A stretch of 64,000 bases of DNA from Liriodendron chinense (taxonomy: Eukaryota; Streptophyta; Magnoliopsida; Magnoliales; Magnoliaceae), in assembly GCA_003013855.2 (NCBI GenBank), contig PVNU02000868.1, positions 682,001 through 746,000 of the forward strand, given 5' to 3'. The translations under genes and the position numbers were made by a program. The notes below the pieces were generated by a model. The model saw only the letters and a program-made list of their open reading frames with translations. It was not told the DNA's origin and made no database searches. Shown here piece after piece: positions 26,101-34,907 of this stretch. Each line of letters begins with the position of its first letter. Position 1 is the stretch's first letter.

Positions 26101-29100
26101 ACCTCACTATGATAGCGTTTGACACTGTCGAATTATACCAGTTGGTGCAGGTGGCTTGGATGAGAAGCTAGAAGGCCGTGCAACTCGAGTTTACTTGCGG
26201 TTTTTCCTTCTTTTGTTTTCTTTTAATTAATATTATATTGAGACATTTGGTTTGTATAAGCCCTATGGACGCCACTTCGTTATTTGCGATTAAATTGGAT
26301 AGCCCTTTAATTACACCTTGATTTATTTCCACTACGATAATTCATTTTAAAGAAAATATATATATACCAGTGAAATGTGGGCTATCTTCTAAAGGTTAAC
26401 ACTCGGGGTTTCGGAACACGGGTTTACAACTCGGGTTACGAAAACTGGGGCGTTACACATATGGACATAGAGTATGGTCTCTTTCTATAACAAAAACATT
26501 TAATTTTGACAATGGTAAAGCTATTCTCCAATCGTGCAGCTTCCTCCTCTAGTATACTATCAAACAAGTGCTTTCAAGAGTCGGTCCTTTCGTGATGTCT
26601 CAGGTATAGCATCCCAAGGATATTCAACCAATCCCTCTCGGAGCTCTGGGTGTGGTTCAATCAAAGTCATAAAAAATACATACAGAAGGCTGGACATTAG
26701 TGACTCTATTTTCTTTAATTGTTCTACTTTCGGGTGTCCTTTCAATGAAAAGCGCTCTTAAAAAATCAAGTAACGTGTAATGTAAGATTAAATAATTAGC
26801 TCAGCATGTTTATAACTTTCATATACAAACCATAAAAAACAGATAAATATATAATTCCTGCAAGGAGGACATTCAAATGCAAATTTCTCGTTATTTGAAA
26901 TTCATTAAATGGTGTTGCTTCCTTTTAAGCATTTGAGGAGCATGCAAGGGTGCTCAAGTCACTTCTTCCGCCAAAACTGTCTGGAAACATATAATGACAT
27001 AATATAACTGGCAACTAAATTCCAGCCAATCGCAAATTTGTCAATAGTGACTCCTCTCACAGTCTTCCATCCACTGTAGTAACATTCAAATGCATCATAA
27101 ATAATATGAATGGCATTGGCACCCACTTTTTTTCAAAAGGCGATGGCATTGGCACCCCCTTTTTTTCCAAAAGGCGCATTGGCACCCCATACCCATGATA
27201 AAGGAGAAATCGAATATGATGATGTTAAAGAAAGATGTATGCATCTAACATATTAGGAAAAATTGCCATTCAGCCATTTATTTAAACAAAAAGGAAAAAA
27301 TTGCAGGAAAGCAGCATGTAATAGAAAACACGTAATGTGAGTAATACTGATGGTACTAAAGACAAAAGTAAGAGAAAAACACCAGCGGCATGAATGACTG
27401 TCCCAAAGGATTAACAAAGAGCATACCTTGACAACACGAACTAGAAAGAATGCTACCGCACCGGAAAATCCCATGTGAATCATAGTAAGCGTTATAGGAA
27501 GTGGAAAATTGAAATATTTTGGTGAGAGAACCCACTGCAAATGGATGAAGATAGAAAAACTTTCAAAGACCTATTCACTCAAACACAAGTTCTAGCAGCA
27601 AAAATAAATATGAAAAACATAAATCAAAAGTTATCATCTCCCATACACTACATACTACAATAAGAGAAATGCAGTATGAAAGATTGAAAGACAGATGAAA
27701 GCAAGAAATACTCTACAACCTACCAAAAACTAAAAAGGAAGTGCAACCTTAGCTCGCACCAAGTTAGGCTATAAGTCCAGCTAACCAGGATTAATTACTC
27801 AACAAACATATATATGATGATGGTCTTATACATTTTCCAAATTTAAAAGAAAAAGTCACATCTGAGATACAATCATAAGAACAGTAATCAAACGATCAAA
27901 CAAACAAGTCAAGTAGCACTCACCATATAATCATTTTGCTTAAAAAAGATATTTTGCAATAATATTCCAATGTTCTATGACTTAGTTGTTAGGAGCTTAC
28001 CAATACAAACATTTGTAGAATCACTGAATCAGCCCTTTCCTTGCAGTTCATTTTTAAAAGAAAATAACACTTCGTTAAAAACAAATGGCAAACAAATTAC
28101 AAAGATAGCAAAGATTGGTCGACAAAGAGAGAATCTATACACAAATCTTTTCTTTTTTTCAAGATGGTCAACCATATGTTTAGGATCCCAAGAAGATGGC
28201 CAAAGGAATCCCAAGCATCACACAATGTTCCGGATTTGATCCAAAACCCATTGAGGCACCACAGTTCCTTATAACCATCCATAGCAAAAGCAGTGGTGTT
28301 GGCAGTGATACCCAGAAATCTTATCACTCGGGTACACAATAAGAGGACAAGTACACAGTACACTTGGGGTAGACTCATTCAGGATTGCTTTGGTATACAG
28401 TAAGATACGTCATCCAACATGTGGTAAGCTGTGGGTAGGCTCATTCAGGTCACCAAGGTACAATAGCAACTACCTTTTGTTTGCAGTATGCTATGGTAGC
28501 ATGGTTTGGGTCATTTACCACATAATATTAAGTATATTCATTGAAAAAGGTGGTTATAAATAGATGCAAAGGAACAATGAAGAATAAATGTCAACATGTT
28601 ATTAAGGAATAAATAATCAATGGATTCCTCCCCACATTTGCAAAGGAAACAGATGCTAGGAAGGGTTACACGATTAAAACTCAAGCATCTACCATACCGT
28701 AAAACTAATCTAAGACTCAGATTATCATGGACATGTGGGTCCACCAAATGCCCAAACCAGTCACCTGTGAGATAATGGCCCACCTTGGGATGCATCATGA
28801 AGCATTTGTAAAAGAGTATTACGCATGAAAGATGTCTTCAATTCATTCCCCTCTCTCAGTATGTGTATCTATATTTTAGCATCAATGGTTTTGGATTAGT
28901 GTATTTGATATGGATAATGGAGACCCTCACTTTTTTTCCTTTCTTTTTTTTTTAAGATAACGAATTTTATTAAGCAAAATACCAATGAAAATCAAAAGCA
29001 AGAGAAACAGCTACATCTCAACAGAGGAAGAAAAATTACAATCATGAGACCCATCCCATAAGACTAAGCTTAACCCCACCGAAATCCTCCGACGCTGAAT

Positions 29101-30502
29101 TACTCTTATCCAGAAACACTAACTATTCCTCTCCCCTTAAATAGCCCACAAAACAGCCAACACGATAAGCTGCCACACCAACCTTCTATCTTTCCCAACC
29201 CCTCCTCCGTGCCACTCCAAGAAGAGCTCATCAATAGTACTTTAGGAAGGAATCCCATGCCCTTTAAGCAAAAGGGCAGTGAATGAACAGGTGATTAATA
29301 GATTCCACATTTTTCATACACATCACACAAATGCTGAGTAGCACCACCGATCTTTTTTTAAGGTTGTTGATTGTGAGGACCCTCTTCCTATCCACCAACC
29401 ACATGAAAGCTGACTACTTTAGGCCAGGCACCATATGACCAAGACCAACCATGGAAGTATGACCACAGCTCTCGCCTGTCAAGGATCTCCTAAGCAAGTT
29501 CTAGAAAGAACCAAGAAGCAACCTGACCTGTCCTAGTTCCACACCAATGCATTCCTCTCACCCAAAGCTGGGAAGCACCGATGAAGGCGCTTTAGTGCCT
29601 AAAAATTCATTTGTTTCCTCGTCCAACAAACTCCTACGGTAAGGAGGGGTCCGAAGCACTGCATCACCATGCAAAGAAGCGACAAGTAATAGGGATACTT
29701 CCTACCTAAGTATCCGAACTAAACTTAGGAACTCAAGCTTGAGTGGAATCTCACCAACACACACATCCTCCCAAAGGCAAATCCTGTTGCCTTCCCCGAG
29801 AGAGTAGCTAACCCCTTTCTTAAACTCGACTACCAATTTATTCATCTCCTTCCATGAACCTGAGGCCCTGTAAAAAGAAGATTCCTTTATTTACACACCC
29901 CTTCTCGAGTCCCATGCTTGCAATTACATCTCTCCGCAAGCTCCCCTCTTCCATACCAAACCTCCACAACCATTTACCTAACACGGCATGATTCATCGTC
30001 TCCAATCCCTTATACCTGCTCCCCCCACCTTGTATGGCTTGCAAACCTCTTCCCATCTCAAAAGGTGAAATTTTGTTTTCTTCAAAGCCGCGCCATAGAA
30101 AATCCCGTCTTAGCCTCTGGAATTTATCCAAGACACATTTCGGATATCTGAAGAGAGACATGAATTCAAAGATAAATTTAACAAGGCTGCATTAAAACAT
30201 TAGCCAACCTCCCAAGGATAGATACCAAACTTTTCCACCTCGACAACTTCCTCTCTATTCTTTCAATTACCTTATCACACAATTGTTTCACCAGTTTACT
30301 GATGAATAATGAAAAACCAAGATATGATGAGGGAAATGAACCCACTTTGTAGCCAAGTGCCTCCACCAATCTCACCACACCTTCCTTAGTAAGGTAAATA
30401 CCCAACATCTCACTTTTAAGGATATTAACCTTCAAACTAAGACCACTTCAAAGCATCTCACAAACTTCCTCAAATGGGTTGCTTTTTTTTTTCTTTTCTT
30501 TT

Positions 30503-30533
<31 letters not shown>

Positions 30534-30930
30534 GGGGGGTGGTTCATGCTACAGTTCCTTTTACAATTATTATTATTTGCTCATTCCAAAAAGAACTCAA
30601 AAAATTGCAATGTCCAAACAATGATTACTCTAGTTTTGGGCCATGAAATCCCATGAAAAACTTAAGATATCATCATCACCATTGTCATGGAATCATGTGA
30701 AGAAAGAGTACAACCCAATGAATATGCTTAAGAAAATGAGGAAGCATAACAAATAGAACTTCTTTGATGAATAGAACAAACAGAACAATTCAACAGCAAT
30801 AAGGTTCAGAAATTAAAAATAAAAATAAAACATCAAAATGCATTACCTTGTTGTACAAAATGACTCCAGAAGAGAGAAGTATGTAGATTAGTAGGTATAG
30901 ATAGGTCAACAAAAGTGGCTTGCTGATCAT
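5009..30930 (-). CDS. Sugar-phosphate/nucleotide-sugar translocator (DMT superfamily, TPT/KVAG type), 9 coding exons
   Basis: Nine exons (30930-30847, 27534-27427, 18995-18964, 18877-18827, 17471-17410, 17302-17041, 13993-13728, 13351-13254, 5197-5009) join with GT-AG introns and matching phases into 1152 nt, 383 residues, no internal stop. The length fits the family (about 370-390 aa). Visible hallmarks are an N-terminal hydrophobic helix (MISKPLLL...), [13 protein letters not shown], the SYGEIHFN and [12 protein letters not shown] segments, [11 protein letters not shown], and a hydrophilic tail ending DEEAPLIP...SRLSHIGR. These match the plant clade of Arabidopsis At1g48230/At3g17430 as I recall it. 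Related proteins are multi-pass Golgi or endomembrane antiporters; some relatives carry UDP-arabinofuranose, but the substrate here is not established. All catalytic-core segments are intact, so I infer a functional gene despite introns of up to 8.4 kb packed with transposons. Confidence 0.93.
5198..6130 (-). other. Translocator intron 8, proximal part
   Basis: Non-repetitive at first. From about 5800 it becomes a stretch rich in TAGG/TTAGGGTTT-like words, possibly the degraded 5' region of the L1 element that follows. No gene. Confidence 0.5.
6325..6627 (+). pseudogene. LINE ORF1 N-terminal RRM-like domain
   Basis: Reads [20 protein letters not shown] then a PRGFAFVRM box. This is the RNP2/RNP1 layout of the RNA-recognition motif found in ORF1 of many plant L1 elements. 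The frame stops at a TAA just after the domain, and related sequence continues to about 7060 in the same frame. Confidence 0.7.
8549..8785 (+). pseudogene. LINE ORF1 C-terminal end
   Basis: Ends with [13 protein letters not shown] and a basic Gly/Arg tail, the usual C-terminus of plant L1 ORF1. It overlaps the ATG of ORF2 at 8782 by a few bases, as is common in these elements. Confidence 0.6.
8782..12035 (+). pseudogene. LINE ORF2 relic: endonuclease, reverse transcriptase, RVT zinc finger
   Basis: Opens with [12 protein letters not shown], the start of an APE-type endonuclease. A GGDFNV motif lies near 9190. Reverse transcriptase similarity starts near 10380 ([14 protein letters not shown], then [10 protein letters not shown] near 11070). 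The catalytic FADD box near 11201 reads FAD followed directly by a stop, so a small indel destroyed the active site. At 11579-12034 comes the distal part ([13 protein letters not shown]...[12 protein letters not shown]). At least a dozen stops or shifts are visible. Confidence 0.8.
12363..13253 (-). other. Translocator intron 8, distal part
   Basis: Contains a T run, a GT repeat, and a 27-base G homopolymer at 12704-12730. The rest is unremarkable and no gene was seen. Confidence 0.5.
12697..12730. repeat. G homopolymer (27 bases) after GT repeat
   Basis: T11, (GT)n, G6, T, then 27 uninterrupted G. It lies in translocator intron 8. Confidence 0.9.
13254..13351 (-). CDS. Translocator coding exon 8
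   Basis: A 98-nt exon from TTCTGCAG to GTTGGT. It gives [19 protein letters not shown] followed by a polar linker, ending phase 0 after ...VPERASK. The last membrane helix ends here and the cytosolic tail begins. Confidence 0.9.
13728..13993 (-). CDS. Translocator coding exon 7 (core)
   Basis: A 266-nt exon from TGTGCAG to GTATGATT. It encodes [20 protein letters not shown], then [20 protein letters not shown], then [17 protein letters not shown] and [16 protein letters not shown]. The VLKDW lysine region is the part the family uses for substrate binding. Confidence 0.95.
13994..15068 (-). other. Translocator intron 6, part without genes
   Basis: Ordinary AT-rich intron sequence with a short GTCACACGTCAC repeat near 14650. 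No open frame of recognised family. Confidence 0.5.
15069..15994. mobile_element. hAT-type non-autonomous element, 926 bp, with nested MITE
   Basis: Terminal inverted repeats TAGGG-CTCTCAATGG and CCATTGAGAGCCCCTA are flanked by a perfect 8-bp duplication, TTCCTAAT, at 15061-15068 and 15995-16002. Eight-base duplications are characteristic of hAT elements. Subterminal parts are full of GATCC/GGATC words (15080-15250 and 15780-15980). A family A-like MITE occupies the middle. No transposase was seen. Confidence 0.85.
15285..15775. repeat. Family A MITE nested inside the hAT element
   Basis: Left part has TGATGTATATGTCACATCC, CCATCCATCC and CAGATATTAGGTGGACC blocks. The right part has CTCATGGGACCCACCTTAATG and a broken CCGACCATCCGATTT arm. 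The two halves are rearranged relative to intact copies. Confidence 0.55.
16330..16680. repeat. Repeat rich in GTAACAGCC / CCGTTAC words
   Basis: The words CCGTTACA, GTAACAGCC and GGCCGTTACAGCC recur on both strands over 350 bp. This gives several overlapping small hairpins around a central TACCGGTTTTTTGGG. It looks like a MITE built from short inverted units, inside translocator intron 6. No target duplication was found. Confidence 0.5.
17041..17302 (-). CDS. Translocator coding exon 6 (core)
   Basis: A 262-nt exon from TGTTACAG to GTATTACA. It runs from [14 protein letters not shown] through [16 protein letters not shown] to [12 protein letters not shown]. It carries the central helices and the [11 protein letters not shown] loop at the start of the second half-repeat. 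Confidence 0.95.
17410..17471 (-). CDS. Translocator coding exon 5
   Basis: A 62-nt exon between ATCACAG and GTATGC. It encodes [20 protein letters not shown], one of the most conserved segments of the TPT/nucleotide-sugar transporter family. Confidence 0.93.
17850..18221. repeat. Tandem duplication, about 185 bp x 2
   Basis: Two near-identical copies (about 17850-18036 and 18037-18221). Each begins with a GTGTGTG/CGCGTG run and ends ATCTGATCAATGG. They differ at only a few positions outside the dinucleotide run. The duplication lies in translocator intron 4 (between exons 4 and 5). Confidence 0.85.
18827..18877 (-). CDS. Translocator coding exon 4
   Basis: A 51-nt exon from acceptor TTTGCAG to donor GTAAGC. 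It reads (I)[16 protein letters not shown](W), the family's third helix, and phases agree on both sides. Confidence 0.92.
18964..18995 (-). CDS. Translocator coding exon 3 (32 nt micro-exon)
   Basis: Only 32 nt long, between acceptor CTGCAG and donor GTAAGG. It encodes [10 protein letters not shown] plus two bases of the next codon, matching the conserved loop after helix 2. It is easy to miss for gene finders because it is far shorter than the 8.4 kb intron before it. Confidence 0.9.
19740..21380 (+). mobile_element. Copia retrotransposon 3' half (RT, RNase H, 3' LTR), degraded
   Basis: Antisense to the host gene, in translocator intron 3. Reverse transcriptase similarity includes [32 protein letters not shown] and a mutated catalytic box (YANDT where YVDD is usual). 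It is followed by RNase H sequence ([13 protein letters not shown]...[12 protein letters not shown]). A polypurine tract at about 21180-21201 precedes a probable 3' LTR from TGTTTATAGTG (21202) to about 21379, with an AATAAA signal inside. Many stops; no 5' half. Confidence 0.75.
21381..22030 (-). other. Translocator intron 3 sequence, no gene
   Basis: Unremarkable AT-rich DNA between the Copia relic and the L1 ORF1 relic. Nothing recognised. Confidence 0.5.
22031..22900 (+). pseudogene. Second L1 ORF1 relic
   Basis: After a basic, Lys/Glu-rich region comes [20 protein letters not shown] and then, across a stop, [10 protein letters not shown]. This is the RRM layout of L1 ORF1, distinct in sequence from the one at 6.3 kb. 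The frame is open for 189 codons before the first break. Confidence 0.65.
22950..23160 (-). pseudogene. L1 ORF2 fragment (distal RT region)
   Basis: On the minus strand this encodes [34 protein letters not shown] and FMSLFK, the conserved block after the reverse transcriptase of plant L1 elements. It points against the ORF1 relic next to it, so the two come from different insertions. Confidence 0.65.
23164..23985 (-). mobile_element. LTR-retroelement remnant with polypurine tract and possible LTR
   Basis: On the minus strand an AAGGGAGGGGAATT tract near 23745-23729 is followed by TGTAGAGAATAAACC and runs to ...GTCTTACA near 23164, a plausible 3' LTR (TG...CA). It does not match the LTR-like block to the right, so they may belong to different insertions. 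The segment 23390-23560 is rich in CACACATG/CATGTGTG words. Confidence 0.35.
23986..26457 (-). mobile_element. Large Gypsy-like LTR (about 2.47 kb) with adjacent primer-binding site
   Basis: On the minus strand the block starts TGTAACGCCCCAGTTTTCG, a common start of plant Gypsy LTRs, and ends ...GGTCTCA. Immediately beyond (23985-23974) is TGGTATCAGAGC, complementary to the 3' end of initiator methionine tRNA. Inside are repeated GGTGACGAGCCA...ACTGTCGG and TGTCCTTGA-TGGACTT words. No second copy or coding domains were found, so it may be a truncated or LARD-like element. Confidence 0.5.
26458..27426 (-). other. Translocator intron 2 sequence next to exon 2
   Basis: No gene. A short duplicated phrase (GGCGATGGCATTGGCACCC-like, twice) occurs at about 27110-27190. 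Confidence 0.5.
27427..27534 (-). CDS. Translocator coding exon 2 (residues 29-64)
   Basis: Bounded by TTTGCAG and GTATGC splice sites, phase 0 at both ends, exactly 36 codons. It encodes the strongly conserved [17 protein letters not shown] stretch and the second membrane helix. Confidence 0.93.
27535..28540 (-). other. Translocator intron 1, no gene
   Basis: AT-rich intron sequence; short frames without recognisable families. Confidence 0.5.
28540..28800 (-). pseudogene. L1 ORF2 C-terminal zinc-knuckle fragment
   Basis: The minus strand reads [22 protein letters not shown]. The C-x2-C followed by an acidic-E-S-x-D/H-x-L block is the RVT zinc-binding region at the end of plant LINE ORF2. 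Confidence 0.6.
28930..30480 (-). mobile_element. L1 LINE 3' fragment, 5'-truncated
   Basis: In host orientation. A T run at 28943-28955 is the reverse complement of its poly(A) tail. Proceeding 5' there are zinc-knuckle-type remnants, then [20 protein letters not shown] (30160-30100) and [16 protein letters not shown]...[13 protein letters not shown] (30430-30190), the distal reverse transcriptase region. It is truncated at about 30480, where a T/G homopolymer tract begins. Stops throughout. Confidence 0.75.
30487..30539. repeat. T-run then 27-base G homopolymer
   Basis: A T-rich tract passes directly into 27 consecutive G at 30513-30539. A tract of the same G length occurs at 12704-12730. 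Confidence 0.9.
30847..30930 (-). CDS. Translocator coding exon 1 (residues 1-28)
   Basis: Starts at the ATG at 30930-30928 and encodes the first transmembrane helix, ending ...GVILYNK at a GTAATG donor (phase 0). This start is chosen because the family begins with the same short M-I-x-K prefix. A probable splice acceptor (TTTGCAG) ends at 30995, leaving a 64-nt untranslated leader (30931-30994) on this exon. Confidence 0.92.
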
Positions 30931-30994
30931 CGTGCCAACTTATTACTTCAAAAACCAACCTTTCCTGGCTATCAATTCCTAATGAACCGAACTT
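30931..30994 (-). other. Translocator 5' UTR part adjoining the start codon
   Basis: A pyrimidine-rich TTGTCTTTGCAG acceptor ends at 30995 on the minus strand. The 64 nt up to the ATG would be untranslated leader. This is inferred from splice signals only. Confidence 0.5.
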
Positions 30995-32782
30995 CTGCAA
31001 AGACAACTGCTCCGATTTGATAATAAGAGGCTACAATTCAACACATGCTTTTTCGTCAACATAAATGGGATGGAAGCTTAGATATCCCCTAGCAAGGACA
31101 ACCATCATATAGAACATTTCATGAATGTACAACAGTGTCCTGAAGTCCATAAAATAGACCTGCAAACCACGAGGCAATGAATAAAATACCACAAAAGTTA
31201 GGCACAGAACTGTTATCCATTTCTGCAAGAGTTTTTCACATCAAGTGTCATATAGTTAGCATGCTTAGATTTGAATCATGGGATTGCTAACCTTAGTGCA
31301 ATAACAAAAAAAGAAAAAATGAAATTCAGGAGAATGGTCATCCAAGTTGACCAAAAAGAAACCATTTAGTTCAATGCACAGAGTCCTGTGGGAACATAAA
31401 AGCCATCTCTCTAGAGCTGCTTCTAATTTCATGCCATTGAATTAAAAGGGAAGGAAAAAGAATTTCTAAAGTCCACTGCCTTGTCTCTAGATTCATCTAT
31501 GCAAAACTCTGTTTTGTTCTTCTAACTACTTTTACAGTAAGAACAAACAGATTAAAAAGCAAAATTAGGGAAAAGCACCTGTCAGCTCCACTCAAAGACC
31601 AACCAAAAAAAAGACCAGACACTAACTGAAACTAGGCAAATGATGGATACGACGAAAATCAATTTTCCCACCAACCTACATATTATAGGAGTACGCCCGT
31701 AATGGTTTGCAGTTAATTCTTACACAATCTAAGTATAAATAAACATTCATGGATATGATAGCAGCAATGCCAGCTGAAAACTTGGAAAGTAGCAGAGTAT
31801 TCTAAGTCCTTGAGAGAAGGACTTGTCTTGATGCACCCAGACTGTACATGTGAGGCCCAGGGTCAATGATCCACTGATTAGATGTTCCTGACAGCAAATG
31901 GCGGATGCCCTAAAACTCTACTAGAATGACCCTAACCCTTCAAATGATACACAGGAAAACTACCTTTAAGGGAACACACAGCGATCATCTGGGAGAAAAT
32001 ACAAAAGAAACATAGATTGGATGTCTGGTCAAACCTAGAAGAATTTGGGGACAGACCCCACCAAAATGAAGCCCGCTTGTTCAGACTAGGAGCAACAGCA
32101 GTACAGGACACTCTTCACATCCTGATGCATCAACAGCCTATAATTCCTCATTCAGGATTTGGGAATGCCAAACAAAACTGGCACAGATCAAGAAACTCAA
32201 GCCGAAAATGCAATTCCGAAACAAAGCGAACAAAGAGGCCTACATCAAGATTTCAAGGAGCGAGGTCCACAACAAGAATTCCAAGCGAGAGAAAGGGCGC
32301 CCAAAATCTCCATAATGTGATCCTCACAACATTTTTTTCCCTGAAGGATGTGATCCTAACAACATCACTGACTTTCTTGAAATAGCCACACATCGTTCCA
32401 GTGAGATATTTCTAATACTACCAGCAGACGTACATGATGGTACACACAACATGGGGTCCACCCTCGAATATCAGAACCAGTCATCTCATGTGCCCCATCA
32501 CAATGTCAGCATTGGCTGTTTCGGTTTTAACCATTATTTTGCGGCCACCACCGACATATTGCCCAATCATTTGGACTTCTGCACAGCAGGCATCCATGCT
32601 GGGTCCCATGGATAATCAATCTCCTGCCCAGAAGAGATGGATGAACCCAAGAACGGTTCAAGATCGTATTGAAGAGAAAAATTACTTAATAAAATAAAAT
32701 AAAACAGATCTAATGCAGAGAGGAGAAATTGGAGAAAGAAAGGAGAGAGAATGCATGTAAGAGAGCGAGAATGAGATCTTAC
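30995..32782 (-). other. Leader intron of the translocator (inferred)
   Basis: AT-rich sequence without recognisable genes. A 122-codon open frame on the plus strand (32017-32385) and an 87-codon one (32434-32697) have no family I recognise; I do not call them genes. Confidence 0.35.
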
Positions 32783-33150
32783 GCTGTTTATGATAAAAAT
32801 GCATGTTCAGTTCTTATTCTTCCTCCTCTTCCTCTTCTTCTTCTCTGCGTCAGAGAGAGAGACAGAGAGAGAGAGAGAGATCAGAAAACCTAAGGTTTTC
32901 TTCAAAATGGAGAGAAAATAGTATGATGCTCGAGAAAACGAGAGAGAAAGGAACGAGAAAGGCGTACTTTTTGCTTCTTGTTCTTCTGAGATCTGGCCAA
33001 AAATGGCTGAAGCTGCAGAGAGAGAGAGAGAGAGCTGCGATCTAGTTTTCTTGCAAGTCTCTTGGGGAGGATTCGATTTTGTACTCAGGAGGTCTGCCCC
33101 AGACGCGCTTCTTCTCTCCACACGCGCTTTTCCACTCAGAACATGTGCCT
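32783..33150 (-). promoter_or_regulatory. Probable non-coding first exon and promoter of the translocator gene
   Basis: On the minus strand this segment contains long CT/TC microsatellites (complement of GAGA runs near 32837-32880 and 33019-33034), typical of plant 5' leaders. It ends at a good donor, CAGC|GTAAGAT, at 32783. A weak TATA-like TTATAT lies near 33191. Splicing this to the acceptor at 30995 would give a 1.8 kb leader intron. The start site is not determined. Confidence 0.4.
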
Positions 33151-33294
33151 GCCGGTAGGTGCGTAGAACATCTGAACCGTACATCACGCATATAAGTTTG
33201 GTTTGATAATTTTGTTTGTTTTTAATGGACGCAGATCGGGTGGTTTGATAATTTTGTTTGTTTTTTTTTTTTTTTTGTGTCGATGTGCTGGGAA

Positions 33295-33790
33295 CTGTGG
33301 GGGCCAACTTGATGTGTGTGTTTTATATCCACGCCATCCATCCATTTTGCCCCCTCATTTAAGCGCACGAAATCCAAAAATTAAGCAAATCCCATCCTCA
33401 AGTGGACCACACCATAGGAAATAGGGGTGATTAAACGCACACCATTAAAAACTTCTTTGTTTTATTTCAGGCTGACATTTGTGTTTTACCTTCACCGAAG
33501 TCTGAGTGACATGTTGACATTACAGAAGGCCCAAGAAAAGTTTAAACGGTGGGCGTCATTATCCTCACCTTTTCTTGTGGTGTGGTCCACTTAAGCTTCG
33601 TATCTGCTTCAATTTTTGGGCTCATGTCTTAAAATGAGCTGTAAAATAGGATGGACGGCCTGTATCTAAAACAAGAGTCCGGATCCTCTGTTGAAAACGA
33701 GCAGACTGCTCGTTTTTCAACAGAGGATCCGGATTCCTAAAACAAATACATTAATTGGACCCCACGGCCAACACATTACTGCTTTGGGAG
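33295..33790. repeat. Family A MITE, hosting a 62-bp palindromic insertion
   Basis: Left arm TTGATGTGTGTGTTTTATA-TCCACGCCATCC; right arm ends CTACCTAATCCGCGTCC. The palindrome at 33675-33736 interrupts the right arm. The left terminus is lost next to a T run. Confidence 0.7.
33675..33736. mobile_element. 62-bp near-perfect palindrome with 9-bp target duplication
   Basis: Two arms of about 30 nt (GAGTCCGGATCCTCTGTTG... and its inverse ending ...CAGAGGATCCGGATTC) meet at a tiny centre. They differ by one substitution and one base in an A/T run. Both sides carry CTAAAACAA (33666-33674 and 33737-33745). Perfect 9-bp direct repeats imply transposition rather than a local inversion. It sits inside an older family A element and has essentially no room for anything but its ends. 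Confidence 0.8.
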
Positions 33791-34118
33791 TGTTGACAAA
33801 CTACCTAATCCGCGTCCGTTTTCCATGCTCGTAGTGATCCGCTTGGTGGACAGGACTGGTTTATTGCATCGAATCAGCTGGATGGTGGGGATCACCTTGT
33901 GAATGGCTCCAGTGTCGCACAAGCATGCCATGTGCTTAAGTTAGCTACGTGTAGATGGTCTGGTCCAGCTGTCGTACTGAGATATCCATGTAGGGTTTTG
34001 ATACAGCGCAGCCGTATGCGCGGAAGCAGTTAGTCAGGTGAGGCTAATCTACCGTACACGTGGCACGTACCTCAAATCCGAGCGGATTAAGTAGTCGAGC
34101 CCACTGTCGATTGGTCAT

Positions 34119-34635
34119 GGGAGCAGATTAGGTGAGACCCAGGATCCACACCATCAGTGGGTGGGACCCTGTCAGTGATGTATGTGTCTTAAATCCACAC
34201 CATCCAACCATTTTGAAAGATCATCTTAGGGTGTGGCACAAAAAATGAAACTGACTCAATTATTAGGTGGGCCACACCATAGAAATGGTCATGATTGAAT
34301 ATCTACCATTGAAAACTTCTTGGGAATGTTTATTTGCCATTATTTTCCATCCAACCGGTTGATAAGGTTACAAACACCTCGATGAAGAGACCACATAAAT
34401 ATCATCTTGATCCAAAACTTTTGTAGCCCACGGGAAGTTTTTAATGGTCAATCAGCACTGTTTCCTGTACTATGGCCCATCTGGGATTTGGAACTGATTA
34501 TTTTTTGGATCAAGCCCTAAAATGAACTTTCAATACTGATGGACGACATGGATGTAATCACGTAAATCACAGTGGCCCTGCGGTGAGGGGTCCCACCCAC
34601 CTCGGTGGATTCGGCGGCTCACCTAATCCGCTCCC
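34119..34635. repeat. Family A MITE copy with imperfect 9-bp target duplication
   Basis: Arms GGGAGCAGATTAGGTGAG and CTCACCTAATCCGCTCCC pair. Flanks ATTGGTCAT and ATTGTTCCT agree at 7 of 9 positions. The long subterminal part (GGATCCAC...CCACCTCGGTGGATTC) is also inverted. Confidence 0.75.
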
Positions 34636-34907
34636 ATTGTTCCTGTGTTCCAAAATCGGGCTGATTATAAAACACTGGATTAACGGACTTCCTTTGGCCA
34701 AATTGGACCGTCCACTGCATTCCACTATTACAGTCGATTGATTACATGCCCTCCAATCTGGCCGTTTGGATTAGTGGGTCCCACTGCTTGGGCGGTTGGG
34801 ATTTGAAGTAGATGCCGAACCTCGCGTCCTTCCTACTGGGCTATGTCCAAACCCCTCAATCGGCGCGTGGGTTAGGTGGACCCCGGATCCACCGAGGTGG
34901 GTGGGAT

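Noticed and set aside
32807..33307. 166-codon minus-strand frame rich in Ser, Leu and Lys
   Set aside because: The frame is open because of CT/GA microsatellites and poly-A/T, not because of coding constraint; it overlaps the presumed 5' leader of the translocator.
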